Positions 1 through 12,000 are shown, numbered from the stretch's first letter. The stretch is DNA of 64,000 nt from Saussurea involucrata (GCA_033807775.1 CM066315.1:57008820-57072819), one strand, 5' to 3'. The notes: a model not told the origin generated them from the letters alone. Translations and numbers: made by a program.

Positions 1-2494
1 TCGCCAGTTGTTGAACTTCAACCCTCCGGGCCAAGGGAATCCGTTTTTAACCCCACCGAATCCTCCGTTGTCTCTCTACAGACCTCGGTTGTACATTTGG
101 AGGAACCACACTTTACCTCCCCACGCACTTCTTTGGGTGGAGGAGATGACTTCGGGGTCTCTCCCCTCGAAGGCTCCGATTTTTCACTACACAGCCTTTC
201 ACCCGATCAGTTTATGATCGATAACATCTCACAACCCGATCAGGGTTCCCCCCCACCGAATCCCCCCCCCCCCCCCCACATGACTTCTTTGAATTTCTTT
301 TGGGTGACACTGGTTCTCCCCGAACCATCCCGTCCACCGAAGAAAACCCCACCGAGTCCCTAAAGCAAGTTTCACCCCGACGATCTCCATCTCCACCGAA
401 AGAACCCACACCCCGACGATCTCCATCTCCACCGAAAGAACCCACACCCCGACGATCTCCATCTCCACTGAAAGAACCCTCATCTCGAAAAACTCCCTCC
501 CCCAAAGGCAACCTTCACCCCGAAGATCCCCCACACCGATATGTGCGGCTTCTCCTCGCCGAACACCCCCTCCACCAAAAATTCTCTATCCCGATGTGTT
601 GTCGAATTTTCTCCCCACTATCACTCCTGAAGAAGATCGACTACGACTACCATTCCGTCTCCCGGAATTCGGCGGTGTTACCTCTTCAAGTACTAGGCCA
701 CACTCTGCATTCCATGCTGATATTCAGGAATGTGCTCATCAATGTCGGCTCGTCAGCACTAAGCTTGAATCCTTCAAGGAATCAACTCTTTCCATGACTA
801 CACAGGTAAACTCAAGAATCTCCGTGATCGAGTCTCAGCTGCCACAGATACTCGTCGTTGCACTTGCAGTTGCTCTTCATCCTGTCCATAATTCCATTGT
901 TTCCTTATCTTCAAAGGTAGAATCCTTGACAAATTCTCATGGGGATCTTGCTATATCGTTTGGTACCTTCAAGGCATCCTCTCTCGTCAAGGATACTGAA
1001 CTCCAGAAACTCATTCAAGAAGCTAAGTCTCATCAAGATCTTAAACAGAGCATAGTCAATTCTCTCAACACTCTTCACACCAAAACTGACAACATGCAGG
1101 AGAAAGCCCAATGGGAAATGGACTTGGGTGATTTTACACTGATCTCCGATGACACCACTCAGAGTATGGCTCATCTTCACTCCAAGTTTGACAGTGTGTT
1201 CACTCAGTTGGGTTTTAAGATTTCGGCTGCTGTTGAGGGGGAGAAATCTGCAGGTCAACCAAAATTACCTTCTATTAAAAGAACTATCAGCAACATGCCT
1301 CCACCTTCCACCGAAAAATCATCACAAGCCACTGAAGCTTCAGGAATGCCTTCACCGAAAACCTCTCCTCCGAAACATACAGGTACCACCGAATTTATCT
1401 TCACACCACCGAAATCTCCATCGGTGGAAATCCCACATGCAGCTGTTGAGGGGGAGAAAATCCATGCATCTTCTAAGGGGGAGCAAAAATCCAAAACTCC
1501 CAAAGACAAAGGTAAAGAAACTCTCACAGCTGAACAGTTGGCCGAAGAAGAAAAGAAAAGCAAAGAATTGGCAAAATATGGAACTCGACCTACCGATGCA
1601 CAAACCTTGAAGCTAAAGCCTCCTTCTCAGCAATCTCAAGAATCCAATCTCGGGCTGACTCCTCAGGAGATCGAGGAAGCCAGATTAGCTCAAAAAGCCT
1701 TAGATGATTCCAAGGCTCTCTCTTTGGAAGTTGCAAAAGAAGAGGCCCTCAAAGTCAAGTTTGCCGATGCACTTTCCACCCAAAAATTGGTGCTGAGTGA
1801 AATTGAAAAAGAAAGGAATGAAGAGATCAGTTGGTACAAAAAGACCATGCACCACCGAATCAACAGCTCCTCGATTTCAAACGTCAAAATTGCTACCTCC
1901 AGAACCAACCCAAAGGATATCAGGCTGATCATCGATAGAGAAGATGGCTCAATGAAAAGTGTGAGAGATGTTCATCTCAAACATTTTGGTCTCCCCGAAT
2001 GGTATGAGATCTCTCGACACTTGGTCAGAAGTGCAAACCCAAAGAAAGACATCTTTATCAAATACATTGATGGATTGATGGAAAAGATGAAAGAGATTAA
2101 AAGAAAACACAACATCACTCTTTCCACCGATGAAAGATCAAAACTTCAATCGATGAAAGAAGAAATCATTCTTCCCAAAGTCAAGAATCCTACCGACAAG
2201 GTGTTCAAGGAAATGGCAACTGAAGGGAAAATTCCAAACATAAGCAACCTGAATTTGTCCATCCCTACATCTGTGTCTTATCCCACTACGACTTTGAGCC
2301 TCTCACCGATTCCATGGTTATTCTTCAATGATGGTTTTGGTCATCGGGCCTTTTTCAAATTTGCACAAATCCCCATCGCCGATACTCTGTTCCTTGAAGG
2401 TAACTTCAATCTTTTTCCCTACATCCCCGAAGCTCAAAAATTCTACCGAAATGTGTTAGATGAGATCAAGCGCCGACAAACTTCCAAGAAATAG
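1..2494 (+). pseudogene. Third (post-pol) ORF of the Sirevirus-like element, frameshifted
   Basis: This encodes the middle and C-terminal parts of a long protein located between pol and the 3' LTR, the position of the env-like gene of Sireviruses. Open reading runs in one frame from 1 to about 270, shifts near a C run at 266-279, continues through an Arg/Ser/Pro-repeat section, and shifts again near 500. From there it stays open to a TAG at 2492-2494. The intact section has no ATG at its head, because reading enters from upstream. The order is: a Pro-rich linker with SPRRSPSPPKEP repeats, a Gln/Ser-rich helical part, a Lys/Glu-rich section with predicted coiled coil (about 1540-1840), and a C-terminal module with NPKKDIF and PTTTLSLSPIP. 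That module recurs at 6652-7162. I see no signal peptide or membrane segment, so envelope function is not supported. Its role is unknown. Confidence 0.75.
373..480 (+). repeat. 36-bp tandem repeat encoding SPRRSPSPPKEPT
   Basis: Three copies of a 36-bp unit start at 373, 409 and 445. Each begins CACCCCGACGATC and encodes twelve residues, RRSPSPPKEPTP or a near variant, so copy number can change without breaking the frame. The third copy differs slightly (PLKEPSS). The repeat lies in the Pro-rich linker of the element's third protein. Confidence 0.9.
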
Positions 2495-2802
2495 ATCTTC
2501 ATCTTTATATGTGGTACTTGTAAAAGTTTGTTTCTCCTTTGTCAAATGTACGAGAAAAACTTATCCAAATACAAGTACTTGTCTTTTTGAATTTTCTTTC
2601 TGCACATAACTTCACTTTACTTTTACTTGTAAATACTGTAAATAGCATACATACTCATACAAAAGAAATATATATCAAAATAACAAAAAGAATGGTCTAT
2701 GTGAAAAGAACCCAAAAAGAGTAAAAAGGGTCAAAATTAATTTTACATTTTATTACTCTTAAATATTCTAAGGATAGAGCTCAAATTCAAATAGGGGGAG
2801 AT
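2495..2802 (+). other. Retroelement 3' untranslated region with polypurine tract
   Basis: This is AT-rich, non-coding sequence between the third ORF and the 3' LTR. It ends in TAGGGGGAGAT at 2792-2802, directly before the LTR's TGTTGGGTC. That placement and composition fit the plus-strand primer (polypurine tract) of an LTR retrotransposon. The same block occurs inverted at 6342-6650 in the full-length copy. Confidence 0.8.
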
Positions 2803-3800
2803 TGTTGGGTCATCAAAGTTTTGAAATTGACTCACCGATGTTTTCCTTATATTCCTACTTAGAATATTTTGACAAGGTTCTTTAAATAACTTGTACAAGA
2901 TAGCAACTGTTCGGTGAAGTCGAAGATCAACCGAAACCAAGCTTGAAGAGATTCTCTGTGCGGAATCAAGAAGACTCTTCTCAAGATATATACAAGTTAT
3001 TGTCCATCGATCACACATCGGTGGACTTCCTCACCACCGATGGTGTCTTCAAGAATCGGTAGATATAATCCCACTGATGTTGTCCTCAGGAATCGGTGGA
3101 CATCATCCCACCGATGAAGATACTCAAAATCGGTGGACTTCTTCCCACCGATGAGGATACTCAAATCGGTAGGATCTTCGTGTAAATAGATTTTCTTGCA
3201 GTTGATTTTTAAAGACCAATGACAGTTATATCGGTGGAACATCATCGATAAAATTGTCTTGGAAATCACATCAAGAAGATCCTCCAGGTTTGGCAATAAT
3301 CCAGTGGTTGGTAAAAATGTCAACTTAGTACTCTCCACTTTTAGATGACGTCTAAATCAGCATGGGCATTCTTCCTGGTTCCAAGGAAAAAGGTGATTTG
3401 GAAACATCAACTTTTTAGAGTACTACACCTTTTATCCAATCTCCTTATGACAAGTGTCCTGAGCATTTAATGCACAGTACTTGTATCTTCACTATAAAAG
3501 GAAGTAGAAGGCTCCATGCAAACTACGCTTTCTGGACTTCTCTCTCAGTGCAAGAAATCTCCATATTGCTTAAAAACTTTATAGCTTTGTTCTAAGTGTT
3601 CTTAGTTGTTTTGTTAGTATACTTTGTGTAAGATTGTTAGAATAGTTTATCTGTTCTTTTCCGCAACAGTCTTAAGTTTTCTATGTGTAATTCTTGTTGA
3701 AAGATTTTCAATAATATAATTAAAATTGTGAAAATTTTGAGTATTGTATTCAACCCCCCCCCCCCTCTACAATACTTGTTATAGCCATCTGGGACTAACA
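2803..3800 (+). repeat. 3' LTR of Sirevirus-like copy 1
   Basis: This is a 998-bp LTR starting TGTTGGGTCA and ending GGGACTAACA. It matches, inverted, the LTRs at 5369-6341 and 13834-14797. Its first third carries imperfect repeats of ATCGGTGG and CCACCGAT (3008-3170) that can pair with each other. A run of 12 C lies at 3754-3765 near the end. It is more diverged from the two other LTRs than those are from each other, so it comes from a separate insertion. Confidence 0.9.
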
Positions 3801-5368
3801 ATTGCTTTAATCTATAAAGTGAGTGTTTCATATTTATTGTAATCACATTTCATAGTTTCAAGTTACTTGATATTGGTATAATGCCATCAAGCACTTTTAT
3901 ATCTCTGAATTTAGATCCATATAGAGATATGTAGTAAGTACATCGTTGAGCTGCAATTTCCAGTCCTTCGGAAACTACTTGGCTAATTAATTAGCAGAAC
4001 GTTCTCCATCACGAGAGAGTAAGTCTTATTGTGGTCAATCCAGTGCGTTGTGAGAAACCTTGCGCCAAAGGAGAGCCTTATATATTATGACTTAATTATT
4101 CTTATTACGCTTCCCTGACAAATGATTTATCTATGTCCTACAGGCTTTACACTTGGTCGGTTAGCACTACCGAACCAAATACATGTTCATTTGTCAAATA
4201 ATTATCTTGGATTGCCTCTTTTCATTTAGACCAATTTGCTCTTTGTTGACATTCTTCAACTGAGCATGGTTCGATGACATCGTGCTCTATTATCTAATAA
4301 GCAACGATATATGCAAATATATCATCATTTAGTATTTATGATCTGTCCATCGACTCATATTCATTTGAGATTCTTTTGATCTCTGGAATCAGTATTAACT
4401 TCGGAGCATCCTCCAGTAATGATTCATAGACATAGATTTAATCAGAGATAATCTCATGTATTGATGATATATAGTTGTTCCTTACTTTTCTCTTCCTTTA
4501 GATGAGTATCTATCGAACCAAGTAGCTTCCCCCATTTCCTTTTGGGAGCTACGACCTCAACCACACCTCCACCATGTGTGATTGCAACGTACTTCCAGCG
4601 ACGTTGTGCCCTTGTTTGGGGACTTTTGACCTTGCAGCTCGTATTTGTGATCTTGTCACTCTAGATAATATTAAACATATCAGGTATCGAGTCTGATTCG
4701 TTTGACTTCAACTTTACATTGTGAAGTTTTTAGGGATCAAAATGAGACACAATTGAAATATTCAATGGCACTTCCTGTCGTTCCCATGGAAAATCCTTTT
4801 TCCTATCTCCCCCTAACGACAGGAAGGTTGTCTCATCAAAGTGACAACCCGCAAATCTAGCGGTAAAGGGATCACTCGTCAAAGGTTCTAATTAGCGGAT
4901 AATTGTTGGGAATTCATATCCAACATTTGATGAATCGCCTTTAAGACCCATTTTGGTACGCTGTGGGGGCGTAATTGGCACATATACAACACAACCAAAC
5001 ATACATAAATGTAAAACATCAGGCTTATATCCAGTTACCAACTGGTACGCAAAAGATTGGTTGGTTGGTTGTGGGTCTAAACACGAATAATTAAAGTTGC
5101 ATGTAATATTGCATAACCCCATGTAGATCTGGATAAATTGGTGTGCATAACCAATGCCCTAGCTACCATCTATATTCTTTTGATGACAACTTTTATCATT
5201 CTACGAGACCGTTTTATATATACACAAGGGGTATAGGAAACTCTACATTAACCTTAATACATATGCAATAATCATCAAATCCTTATGATGTAAATTCTCC
5301 AGCATTCTAAGTCATGCAGACTTGATGAGAAAATCAGGGTGGTTAGTCCTTAAATGTATAACTAGTGC
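3801..5368 (-). pseudogene. Old Copia remnant: integrase C-terminus and RT start
   Basis: Read on the minus strand, broken frames give recognisable Copia pol pieces in the expected order. An integrase C-terminal segment comes first (4892-5122), with LHLCMFGCVVYVPITPPQRT and then a sequence like the GYxSPTIIRYLEP motif. A linker follows at 4500-4890, then the start of RT at 3801-4300 (EECQQRANW and HLVAQGFSQRTG). Many stops and frameshifts make it long dead. At 5368 it is interrupted by the full-length Sirevirus-like copy and resumes at 14803 with the adjoining integrase-core residues. At 3801 it is cut by copy 1. Family assignment rests on motif recall only. Confidence 0.8.
5364..5368. repeat. 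Target-site duplication AGTGC (left)
   Basis: AGTGC lies directly before the element end TGTTAGTCCC and recurs at 14798-14802 directly after the other end. This is the 5-bp duplication expected of an LTR retrotransposon, and it fixes both boundaries of the full-length copy. Confidence 0.93.
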
Positions 5369-6341
5369 TGTTAGTCCCAGATTGCTATAACAAGTATTGT
5401 AGAAGGGGGGGGGGGGGGGTTGAATACAATACTTAAAATTTTCACAATTTTAATTCTATTATTGAAAATCTTTCAACAAGAATTACACATAGAAACTAAA
5501 GATTGTTGCGGAAAAGAACAGATAAACTATTCTAACAATCTTACACAAAGTATACTAACAAAACAACTAAGAACACTTAGAGCAAAGCTATCAAGTTTTG
5601 AGCAATATGGAGATTTCTTGCACTGAGAGAGATGTCCAGAAAGCGTAGTTTGCATGGAGCCTTCTACTTCCTTTTATAGTGAGGATAAGAGTACTGAGCA
5701 TTAAATACTTGGTACACATGTCTTCAGAGGACTTGCTTTGTACCAGTAGACTTTTGAAAAGTTGATATGTCACTATCACCTTTTCCTTGGTACAAGGAAT
5801 AGAACCCATGCTGGAAGGGACTTTGGCCAAAAGTGGATAAAACGACAAATAGTCACTTTTACCTGGCAAAGGATATTGTCCCATAATAAATGATCTTCTT
5901 GATGTGTATTCCAAGGCAATCGCACCGAAGGTGTTCCACCGATATAACTAACATAGGTATTTGAAATCATCTGCAAGAAAATCCATTTACACAAAGATCC
6001 CACCGATTTGAGCATCCTTATCGGTGGGATGGATCTGGCCGATGTGTGAAGTCACAATCGGTGGGGATGAAGTCCACCGATGAGTGAAGACACCATCGGT
6101 GGTGAGGATGTCCACCGATGTGTGAAGACACAATCGGTGGACAATGACTTGTATGTATCTTGAGAAGAGTTTTCTTGATTTCGCAATGAGAAACTCTTCA
6201 AGCTTGTTTTCGGTTGATCTTCGACTTCACCGAACAGTTGCTATCTTGTACAAGTCATCTAAAGAACCATGCTAAAATATTCTAAGTAGGATTTTAGGAA
6301 AAACATCGGTGAGTCAATTTCAAATCTTTGGTGACCCAACA
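5369..6341 (-). repeat. 3' LTR of Sirevirus-like copy 2
   Basis: This 973-bp LTR is colinear with 13834-14797. The 9-bp length difference equals the difference in one homopolymer: 15 G at 5405-5419 against 6 G in the other LTR. It contains the ATCGGTGG/CCACCGAT array (about 5936-6135). The polypurine tract complement ATCTCCCCTATTTG follows at 6342. Confidence 0.92.
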
Positions 6342-6651
6342 ATCTCCCCTATTTGAATTTGAGCTCCTTCCTTAGAATATTTAAGAGTATTGAAAAGTAA
6401 AATGCATTTTGACCCTTTTTTACTCTTTTTGGGTTCTTTTCACATAGACCATTCTTTTTGTTCTTTTTGATCTATTTTTCTTTTGTATGAGTATGTATAC
6501 TATACACAATATTTAAAAGTAAATAAAAGTAAAGTTATGTACAGAAGTAAATTCAAATAGAGAAGTACTTGTATTTGGATAAGTTTTTCTCGTACAATTG
6601 ACAAAAAGAGAAACAAACTTTTACAAGTACCATTGAGAAAGAAAAAAAAAA
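6342..6651 (-). other. Polypurine tract and 3' untranslated region of copy 2
   Basis: The minus strand reads CAAATAGGGGAGAT directly before the 3' LTR, which is the polypurine tract. The rest, up to the TAG of the third-ORF piece, is AT-rich and non-coding and is homologous to 2495-2802 of copy 1. Confidence 0.75.
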
Positions 6652-7162
6652 CTATTTCTTGGCAGATTGTCGGCGCTTGATTTCATCCAACACATTTCGG
6701 AAGAATGGTTGAGCTTCGGGGATGTAAGGAAACAGGTTGGAGATGCCTTCAAGAAACAAAGTGTCGGCAATGGGAATTTGTGCAAATCTGAAGAAAGCCC
6801 AACGACCGAAACCATCATTAAAGAACAGCCCAGGAATCGGTGAGAGGCTTAAAGTCGTAGTAGGATAAGGCACATATGTAGGAATGGACAAATTCAGGTT
6901 GCTCACGTTTGGAATTTTCCCTTCAGCTGCCATTTCCTTGAACACCTTGTCGGTAGGATTCTTCACTTTGGGAAGACGGATTTCTTCTTTCATTGATTGA
7001 AGTTTTGCCCTTTCATCGATGGATAGGACTATGTTGTATTTTCTTTTAATCTCTTTCATCTTTTCCATCAATCCATCAATGCATTTGACAAAGATGTCTT
7101 TCTTTGGGTTTGCACTTCTGAGCAAGTGTTGAGAGATCTCATACCATTCGGGGAGACCATAA
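6652..7162 (-). pseudogene. C-terminal piece of the third ORF (copy 2)
   Basis: From about 7162 to 6652 on the minus strand this reads as the C-terminal module of the element's third protein, matching residues encoded at about 1985-2494 in copy 1 (shared stretches include NPKKDIF, NPTDKVFKEMA and ADTLFLEG). It is in a different frame from the N-terminal part at 7586-8518. Sequence equivalent to roughly 600-1985 of copy 1 is missing, and the join lies near the GTTTAGGGTTTAGGG stretch at 7165-7180. This copy therefore lost the coiled-coil middle by deletion. Confidence 0.8.
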
Positions 7163-7585
7163 TGTTTAGGGTTTAGGGAGAGTCCCCGAAGTCATCTCTA
7201 CCACCCGAAGAGATGAGTGGAGAGGCAAAAGATGGGATCTCCATGTCTACAACTGTAGTCTTTTGAGAGACTGCAGAGGAGTCGGTAGTGGGTTTAAGAA
7301 AGTCCTGTGGATGGGATGGTTCGACCAAAGGTGCCCGAGACCTTTTTAGAGAAGACCTTGGGGGGGGGAGATTAGTGCCTCCGCTTGAGAGAATGTTTGT
7401 AGACCGGGGCAGCCACCGATGGTTTTATCGGTGGCATAGTCTTAGAAGCGGTGGCGGAGGTGTCGGGGTCCTTATGTTGTTTCTTTTTGGCGCCGCCCGA
7501 CTTAACTCGGGAACGGGGAGAAGGGGCCACGACAGTTGGAGTGACCTCGGGAATGTCCGGGTGTTTAAACCCGGGAATTTCCGCA
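7163..7585 (-). pseudogene. Decayed linker region of the third ORF
   Basis: This stretch joins the intact N-terminal part of the third ORF to its C-terminal piece. It is richer in G and C than its surroundings and has several stops on the minus strand. It holds CCGAA/TCGG motifs like the Pro-rich linker of copy 1. I read it as the remains of that linker beside the internal deletion. Confidence 0.5.
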
Positions 7586-8518
7586 TCACCCCCAATGTAG
7601 TTCGGGAGAGTGAGCGAGTGTAATCATACCTTGTCGTAAGGGGAGGTCGGTTGCGAGTGGTCCAACATTAAGTGTTTTGACACCTACGACCGGAGAAGAC
7701 CAGTCATAAACAAATCGTGGAGAAGAAGATTTGCGGTCCGCCTCCAAAGCTTTTTCAAGCTTGTGCTGAATAATCATCGAGATAAAGCGCGGGTAGGCAA
7801 CATAACACTTTTTGGGATGCTTAATCACTTCTGTGAGTTCAGTGAAGAAATATTGTGTGAAGTCGACATGTCTTTGAAAAATCAGAGCATGAGCGAGCTT
7901 CGTGATGTAGGACGGGGATTGATCGTGGCCACTTGTTTTGCGGGAGAGGCAATGAATAACATGATCAAAGAAAAAGTTCCACACTCTGCCCATTTTGCCG
8001 TGGAGAAGAGTACCGAGGCCTTTGGAAGACTTGGAAGAATCGTCAACTACGTAGCCAATAGCCTGAAGGACCTCCTCATGCAAGTTTTTCCACATACAAG
8101 TCGTCGTAGGTTTGAAAAGCATCGATTTTGAGGGCGAGACGAACATCATCGACCCAAAGGTTAGGTCGTGATCACCATCTTCGTCAGTGAGAATTGAGGC
8201 GTGAATAGCATCGTTCAAAGGGTCGTACACACAGGTTAACCAGAAGTTACCAATGAGCAGCTTGCTCATCTTCGGATTACAGGTAAAAGCATGAAGGAGA
8301 GGGGATCGGGTGAGAAACTTAGTTACCGTAGAGAACTCGGGATGAGATGGGTCGGGTTCGAAACGAGCAACGTGATTGCACGTATTGAACTTGAGGTCCT
8401 CGAAACATGTGGGAACTCCATTCTTGGAAGAGGCCATTGTAGAAAAAGATGGTAATGGAAGAATTGTAGGTCTGGAGCAAAGAAGATAATGAAGAGGATG
8501 AATGAGTCGAATGGTCAT
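7586..8518 (-). CDS. N-terminal part of the Sirevirus-like third (env-position) protein
   Basis: This is an open frame of 310 codons on the minus strand, lying about 490 bp after the pol stop. The first ATG is at 8518-8516; a second at 8437-8435 (MASSKNGV) starts what looks like the conserved part and is the likelier initiator, giving about 283 residues. The protein looks globular, with aromatic and His residues spread through it and segments such as FLTRSPLLHAFTCNP and FLYPDLAH-like helices absent; it shows no zinc finger, signal peptide or membrane helix. It resembles the hypothetical proteins that accompany many plant Copia elements at this position. A stop at 7586-7588 separates it from the linker and C-terminal module kept at 1-2494 in copy 1, so the ancestral product was probably one protein of about 1,000 residues. 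Function unknown. Confidence 0.6.
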   Translation of the reverse strand: MTIRLIHPLHYLLCSRPTILPLPSFSTMASSKNGVPTCFEDLKFNTCNHVARFEPDPSHPEFSTVTKFLTRSPLLHAFTCNPKMSKLLIGNFWLTCVYDPLNDAIHASILTDEDGDHDLTFGSMMFVSPSKSMLFKPTTTCMWKNLHEEVLQAIGYVVDDSSKSSKGLGTLLHGKMGRVWNFFFDHVIHCLSRKTSGHDQSPSYITKLAHALIFQRHVDFTQYFFTELTEVIKHPKKCYVAYPRFISMIIQHKLEKALEADRKSSSPRFVYDWSSPVVGVKTLNVGPLATDLPLRQGMITLAHSPELHWG

Positions 8519-9010
8519 GTATATATGGGAGAGATTTATGAATTTAAAATTTGAGAGGGAACGGTTATGTGGATGTGAGAGAAAAGGTTAAAAATAGAAT
8601 AATTAAAATGGTAATGATGAGGGCATGGGAAGTTGTGGTCGAAACGCCGTTACATGGAATGGGAAGGGTCAAAAATCTGACAGATAGGGTTTAGGGGTGA
8701 TGTAAGCAAAGGTGTAAGGGATAACTTCAAAAAATTTAGAGATTTCGGTAAGGTTTAGGCGTCGGTGGCTAAAGAGATACAAACGAGATAGAACTCACCG
8801 ATAGAGGTAAAGCACCGAAAGTCGAAATTACCATTCGGTGGTGATTGCTTTCGGTAGTGATTGCTTTCGGTAGAAATTACCATTCGGTGAAAATGCCCCC
8901 GACATCCTAACACTTACTCTTTTCACCACAACTTGATGTTTCTCCACCGATCTTTACATCGGTGCCCTTCCCTACCACCGAAGGTATTGAGACTTGATGA
9001 GCGATTTTTT
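8519..9010 (-). other. Spacer between pol and third ORF, rich in TCGGTG motifs
   Basis: This is about 490 bp of non-coding retroelement sequence. The pol-proximal half (8755-8990) contains a cluster of CACCGA and TCGGTG words in both orientations, including near-repeats of TTACCATTCGGTG and TTGCTTTCGGTAG. The same words form the array in the LTR. It is a candidate promoter or leader region for a separate third-ORF transcript, but nothing direct proves this. Confidence 0.45.
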
Positions 9011-12000
9011 TTAATCTAAATACAACATGCCAAGTTCACTTATCAGAAAATTGAACCTGGCTTCATCTAAGGGCTTGGTGAACAAGTCGACAAGCTGAAG
9101 ATCTGTAGGAATGAAGTGCAGCTCAATGTCACCTTTGGAGATGTGGTCCCTGATGAAATGATATCTGATATCTATGTGTTTTGATCTGGAATGTAGAACT
9201 GGATTATTTGCAATGGCTATCGCACTTGAATTGTCACACAGAATGGGAATCCTTGAGTAGATTTGATTGTAATCCCTTAGTTGATTTTTCATCCACAGGA
9301 CCTGGGCACAGCAACTTCCAGCAGCAATATATTCAGCCTCAGCAGTTGATGTTGAGACTGAGTTCTGTTTCTTGCTGGACCAGTTGACTAATTTTCCACC
9401 AAGAAGTTGGCAGCTACCTGTAGTACTTTTTCTATCAATCTGGGAACCTGCATAATCTGAATCTGAATACCCAATTAGTTCAAAACCTGAGTCTTTGGGA
9501 TACCAAAGACCCAGGTGCAAGGTACCCTTGAGATACCGAAAAATCCGTTTTACAGCCTTTAAATGTGATTCTTTTGGATTGGCTTGATAACGGGCACATA
9601 GACAAGTAGCAAACATAATATCCGGTCTGCTCGCAGTTAAGTACAGAAGAGAACCAATCATACCTCGATAATTGGTAACATCCACAGATTCACCATTTAA
9701 ATCAGCATGAAGTTTCAAAGGTGGTGCCATGGGAGTTTTCATAGGAGAGCTGTCTAAAAAGTTGAATTTCTTCAGAAGGTCACGAATATATTTACTTTGA
9801 TTTATAAAAATTCCTTCTGAAGATTGTTTGACCTTAAGGCCCAAAAAGAATGTAAGCTCTCCCATCGTGCTCATCTCATATTCACTCATCATGAGAGAAG
9901 CAAACTCATCACATAGTGATTCATCAGTGGCACCAAAGATGATGTCATCTACATAGATTTGGACAAGAATAAGATTACCTGAGGTCTCCTTGAAGAATAG
10001 AGTGTTGTCAATTTTACCTCTGGAATATCCATGCTTTAAAAGAAAGTTGGCAAGAGTGTCATACCAAGCACGTGGAGCTTGCTTGAGACCATAGAGAGCC
10101 TTGTCTAATCGGTACACATAGTCTGGATGAGCTGGGTCTTCAAAGCCAGGAGGTTGTTTCACATAGACTTCCTCTACAAGTTCCCCATTGAGGAATGCAC
10201 TTTTGACATCCATCTGAAAGACCCTGAAATTTTGGTAGGCAGCATGAGCCAGAAAAATTCTTATGGCTTCAAGTCTTGCAATAGGGGCAAAAGTTTCATC
10301 ATAGTCAATGCCTTCTTCCTGTCGGTATCCTTGAGCAACTAGTCTGGCCTTATTTCTGATAACAGTACCTTCTTCATCCATTTTATTTCTAAAGATCCAT
10401 TTGGTTCCAATGATTGTCTTCTTTCGGGGTCTGGGAACCAATCTCCAAACTTTGTTTCTCTCAAATTGAGAAAGCTCTTCTTGCATGGCAGTGATCCATC
10501 AGGGATCTGCTAGAGCTTCATCAATCTTCTTGGGTTCAATTAGAGAGAGAAAATTTACATAGAGACAAATATTTCCAACTCCTCTGCGTGTTTGGACACC
10601 TGCTTGTTGATCACCAATGATTTGATCTATGGGGTGATCTTTGGTCCATTTTGTGGCAGGAGGTAAAGGTGGTGGAGTACTTTGTGTGGGGAATGTCGGT
10701 AGAGTGGGATCAGAGGATCGGTGACAGACAGTATTTTCGGTGGAAAGCAAAGGGTCGATGGAAGGCATGGGTTCGGTGGGAGGATTCATGTCGGTGGGAA
10801 GATGGTCAATTTCGGTGGAAGAGGTGTTCTACACTAAGGAAGGTGACCCAACTTGGTTATTTGATGTAGATGGATTTGATGGGTTCAAAGGAATGAAGGA
10901 TGCATCAGTGGAGTTGACTATGGGAGCATCACCTATGCATGAGGAAATCCATCTGTGTAATTCATCATCATCATTTGAAAGAGATGATGATCTTAGATCA
11001 TCAAATTTGACATGAATGGACTCATCAATGCATTTTATCCTGATATTGTACACACGATATGCTTTGGAGGATAGAGAGTATCCAACAAAGATTCCTTCAT
11101 CAGCCTTGGGATCAAACTTCCCAAGATTGTCACGATCATTTAGAATGAAGCACACACAGCCAAAGACATAAAGAAATCCTATATTTGGTTTTCTGCCATG
11201 AAAAACTTCATAAGGGGTCTTATCATGTCTCTTGGATATCACTGACCTATTTTGGGTAAAGCAAGCAGTATTAATAGCTTCAGCCCAAAAATAGGTGGGA
11301 AGATTTGATTCACTTAGCATTGATTTAGCAGCTTCACATAGAGTTCTGTTCTTTCTTTCCACGACTCCATTTTGCTGAGGAGTTCTAACGGCAGAGAAAT
11401 TTTGAGAAATTCCTTTCTCATTGAAGAAGTCTTCAAGAGCACTGTTTCTGAATTCAGTGCCATTGTCACTTCTCACCGATCATACAAGTTGCCCATTTAG
11501 AACTTCATTTTTCTTGACAAAGTTGATGATATCTTCAGTTGCATCACTTTTATACCTGAGAAAAGACACACAAGTATATCTAGTAAATTCATCAACGATA
11601 ACAAGAATGTACCTTTTGCCACCAAGACTAGGAGTGCTGACTGGTCCACATAGATCCATGTGCAGCATTTGGAGAGGTAGGGTGATGGAAGAACATTGCT
11701 TGGTTTTGAAGGATGTTTTGGTCAGCTTACCCTTTTCACATGCATCACACAACTTTTCTTTAACAAAGTTCAATTTTGGCATGCCAGTCACCAGTTCTTT
11801 GTTTGAGATTTTATGGAGTGTTTTGAAGTTCAGATGAGATAGACGTTTATGCCACAGCCAGTTCCTTTTGGCTGTGTCATCTGACACAAAGCAGACATTG
11901 GATGAATTGTTACTTAGTCTCATATCAATGATATAGACATTTTTCATCCTTTTTCCAGATAACACCACGTTGAAGTTCTTGTTCACAACAGTACAGATAC

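Larger units (their letters stand above)
1..3800 (+). mobile_element. Sirevirus-like Copia, 3' part (copy 1)
   Basis: This is the downstream end of a Copia-type LTR retrotransposon whose 5' LTR, gag and pol lie left of the window. It holds the element's extra post-pol gene, a polypurine tract and the complete 3' LTR. Its LTR and the C-terminal part of its extra gene match the full-length copy at 5369-14797, so both belong to one family. The element ends in the RT region of an older minus-strand Copia remnant, which continues at 3801. The five bases after the LTR are ATTGC, and the matching target duplication should lie before the unseen 5' LTR. Confidence 0.88.

Noticed and set aside
596..600. 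GTG as the start codon of the long plus-strand frame to 2494
   Set aside because: The reading continues upstream in the same frame to about 510 without a stop, and plant genes do not normally start at GTG. It is the middle of a longer retroelement protein.
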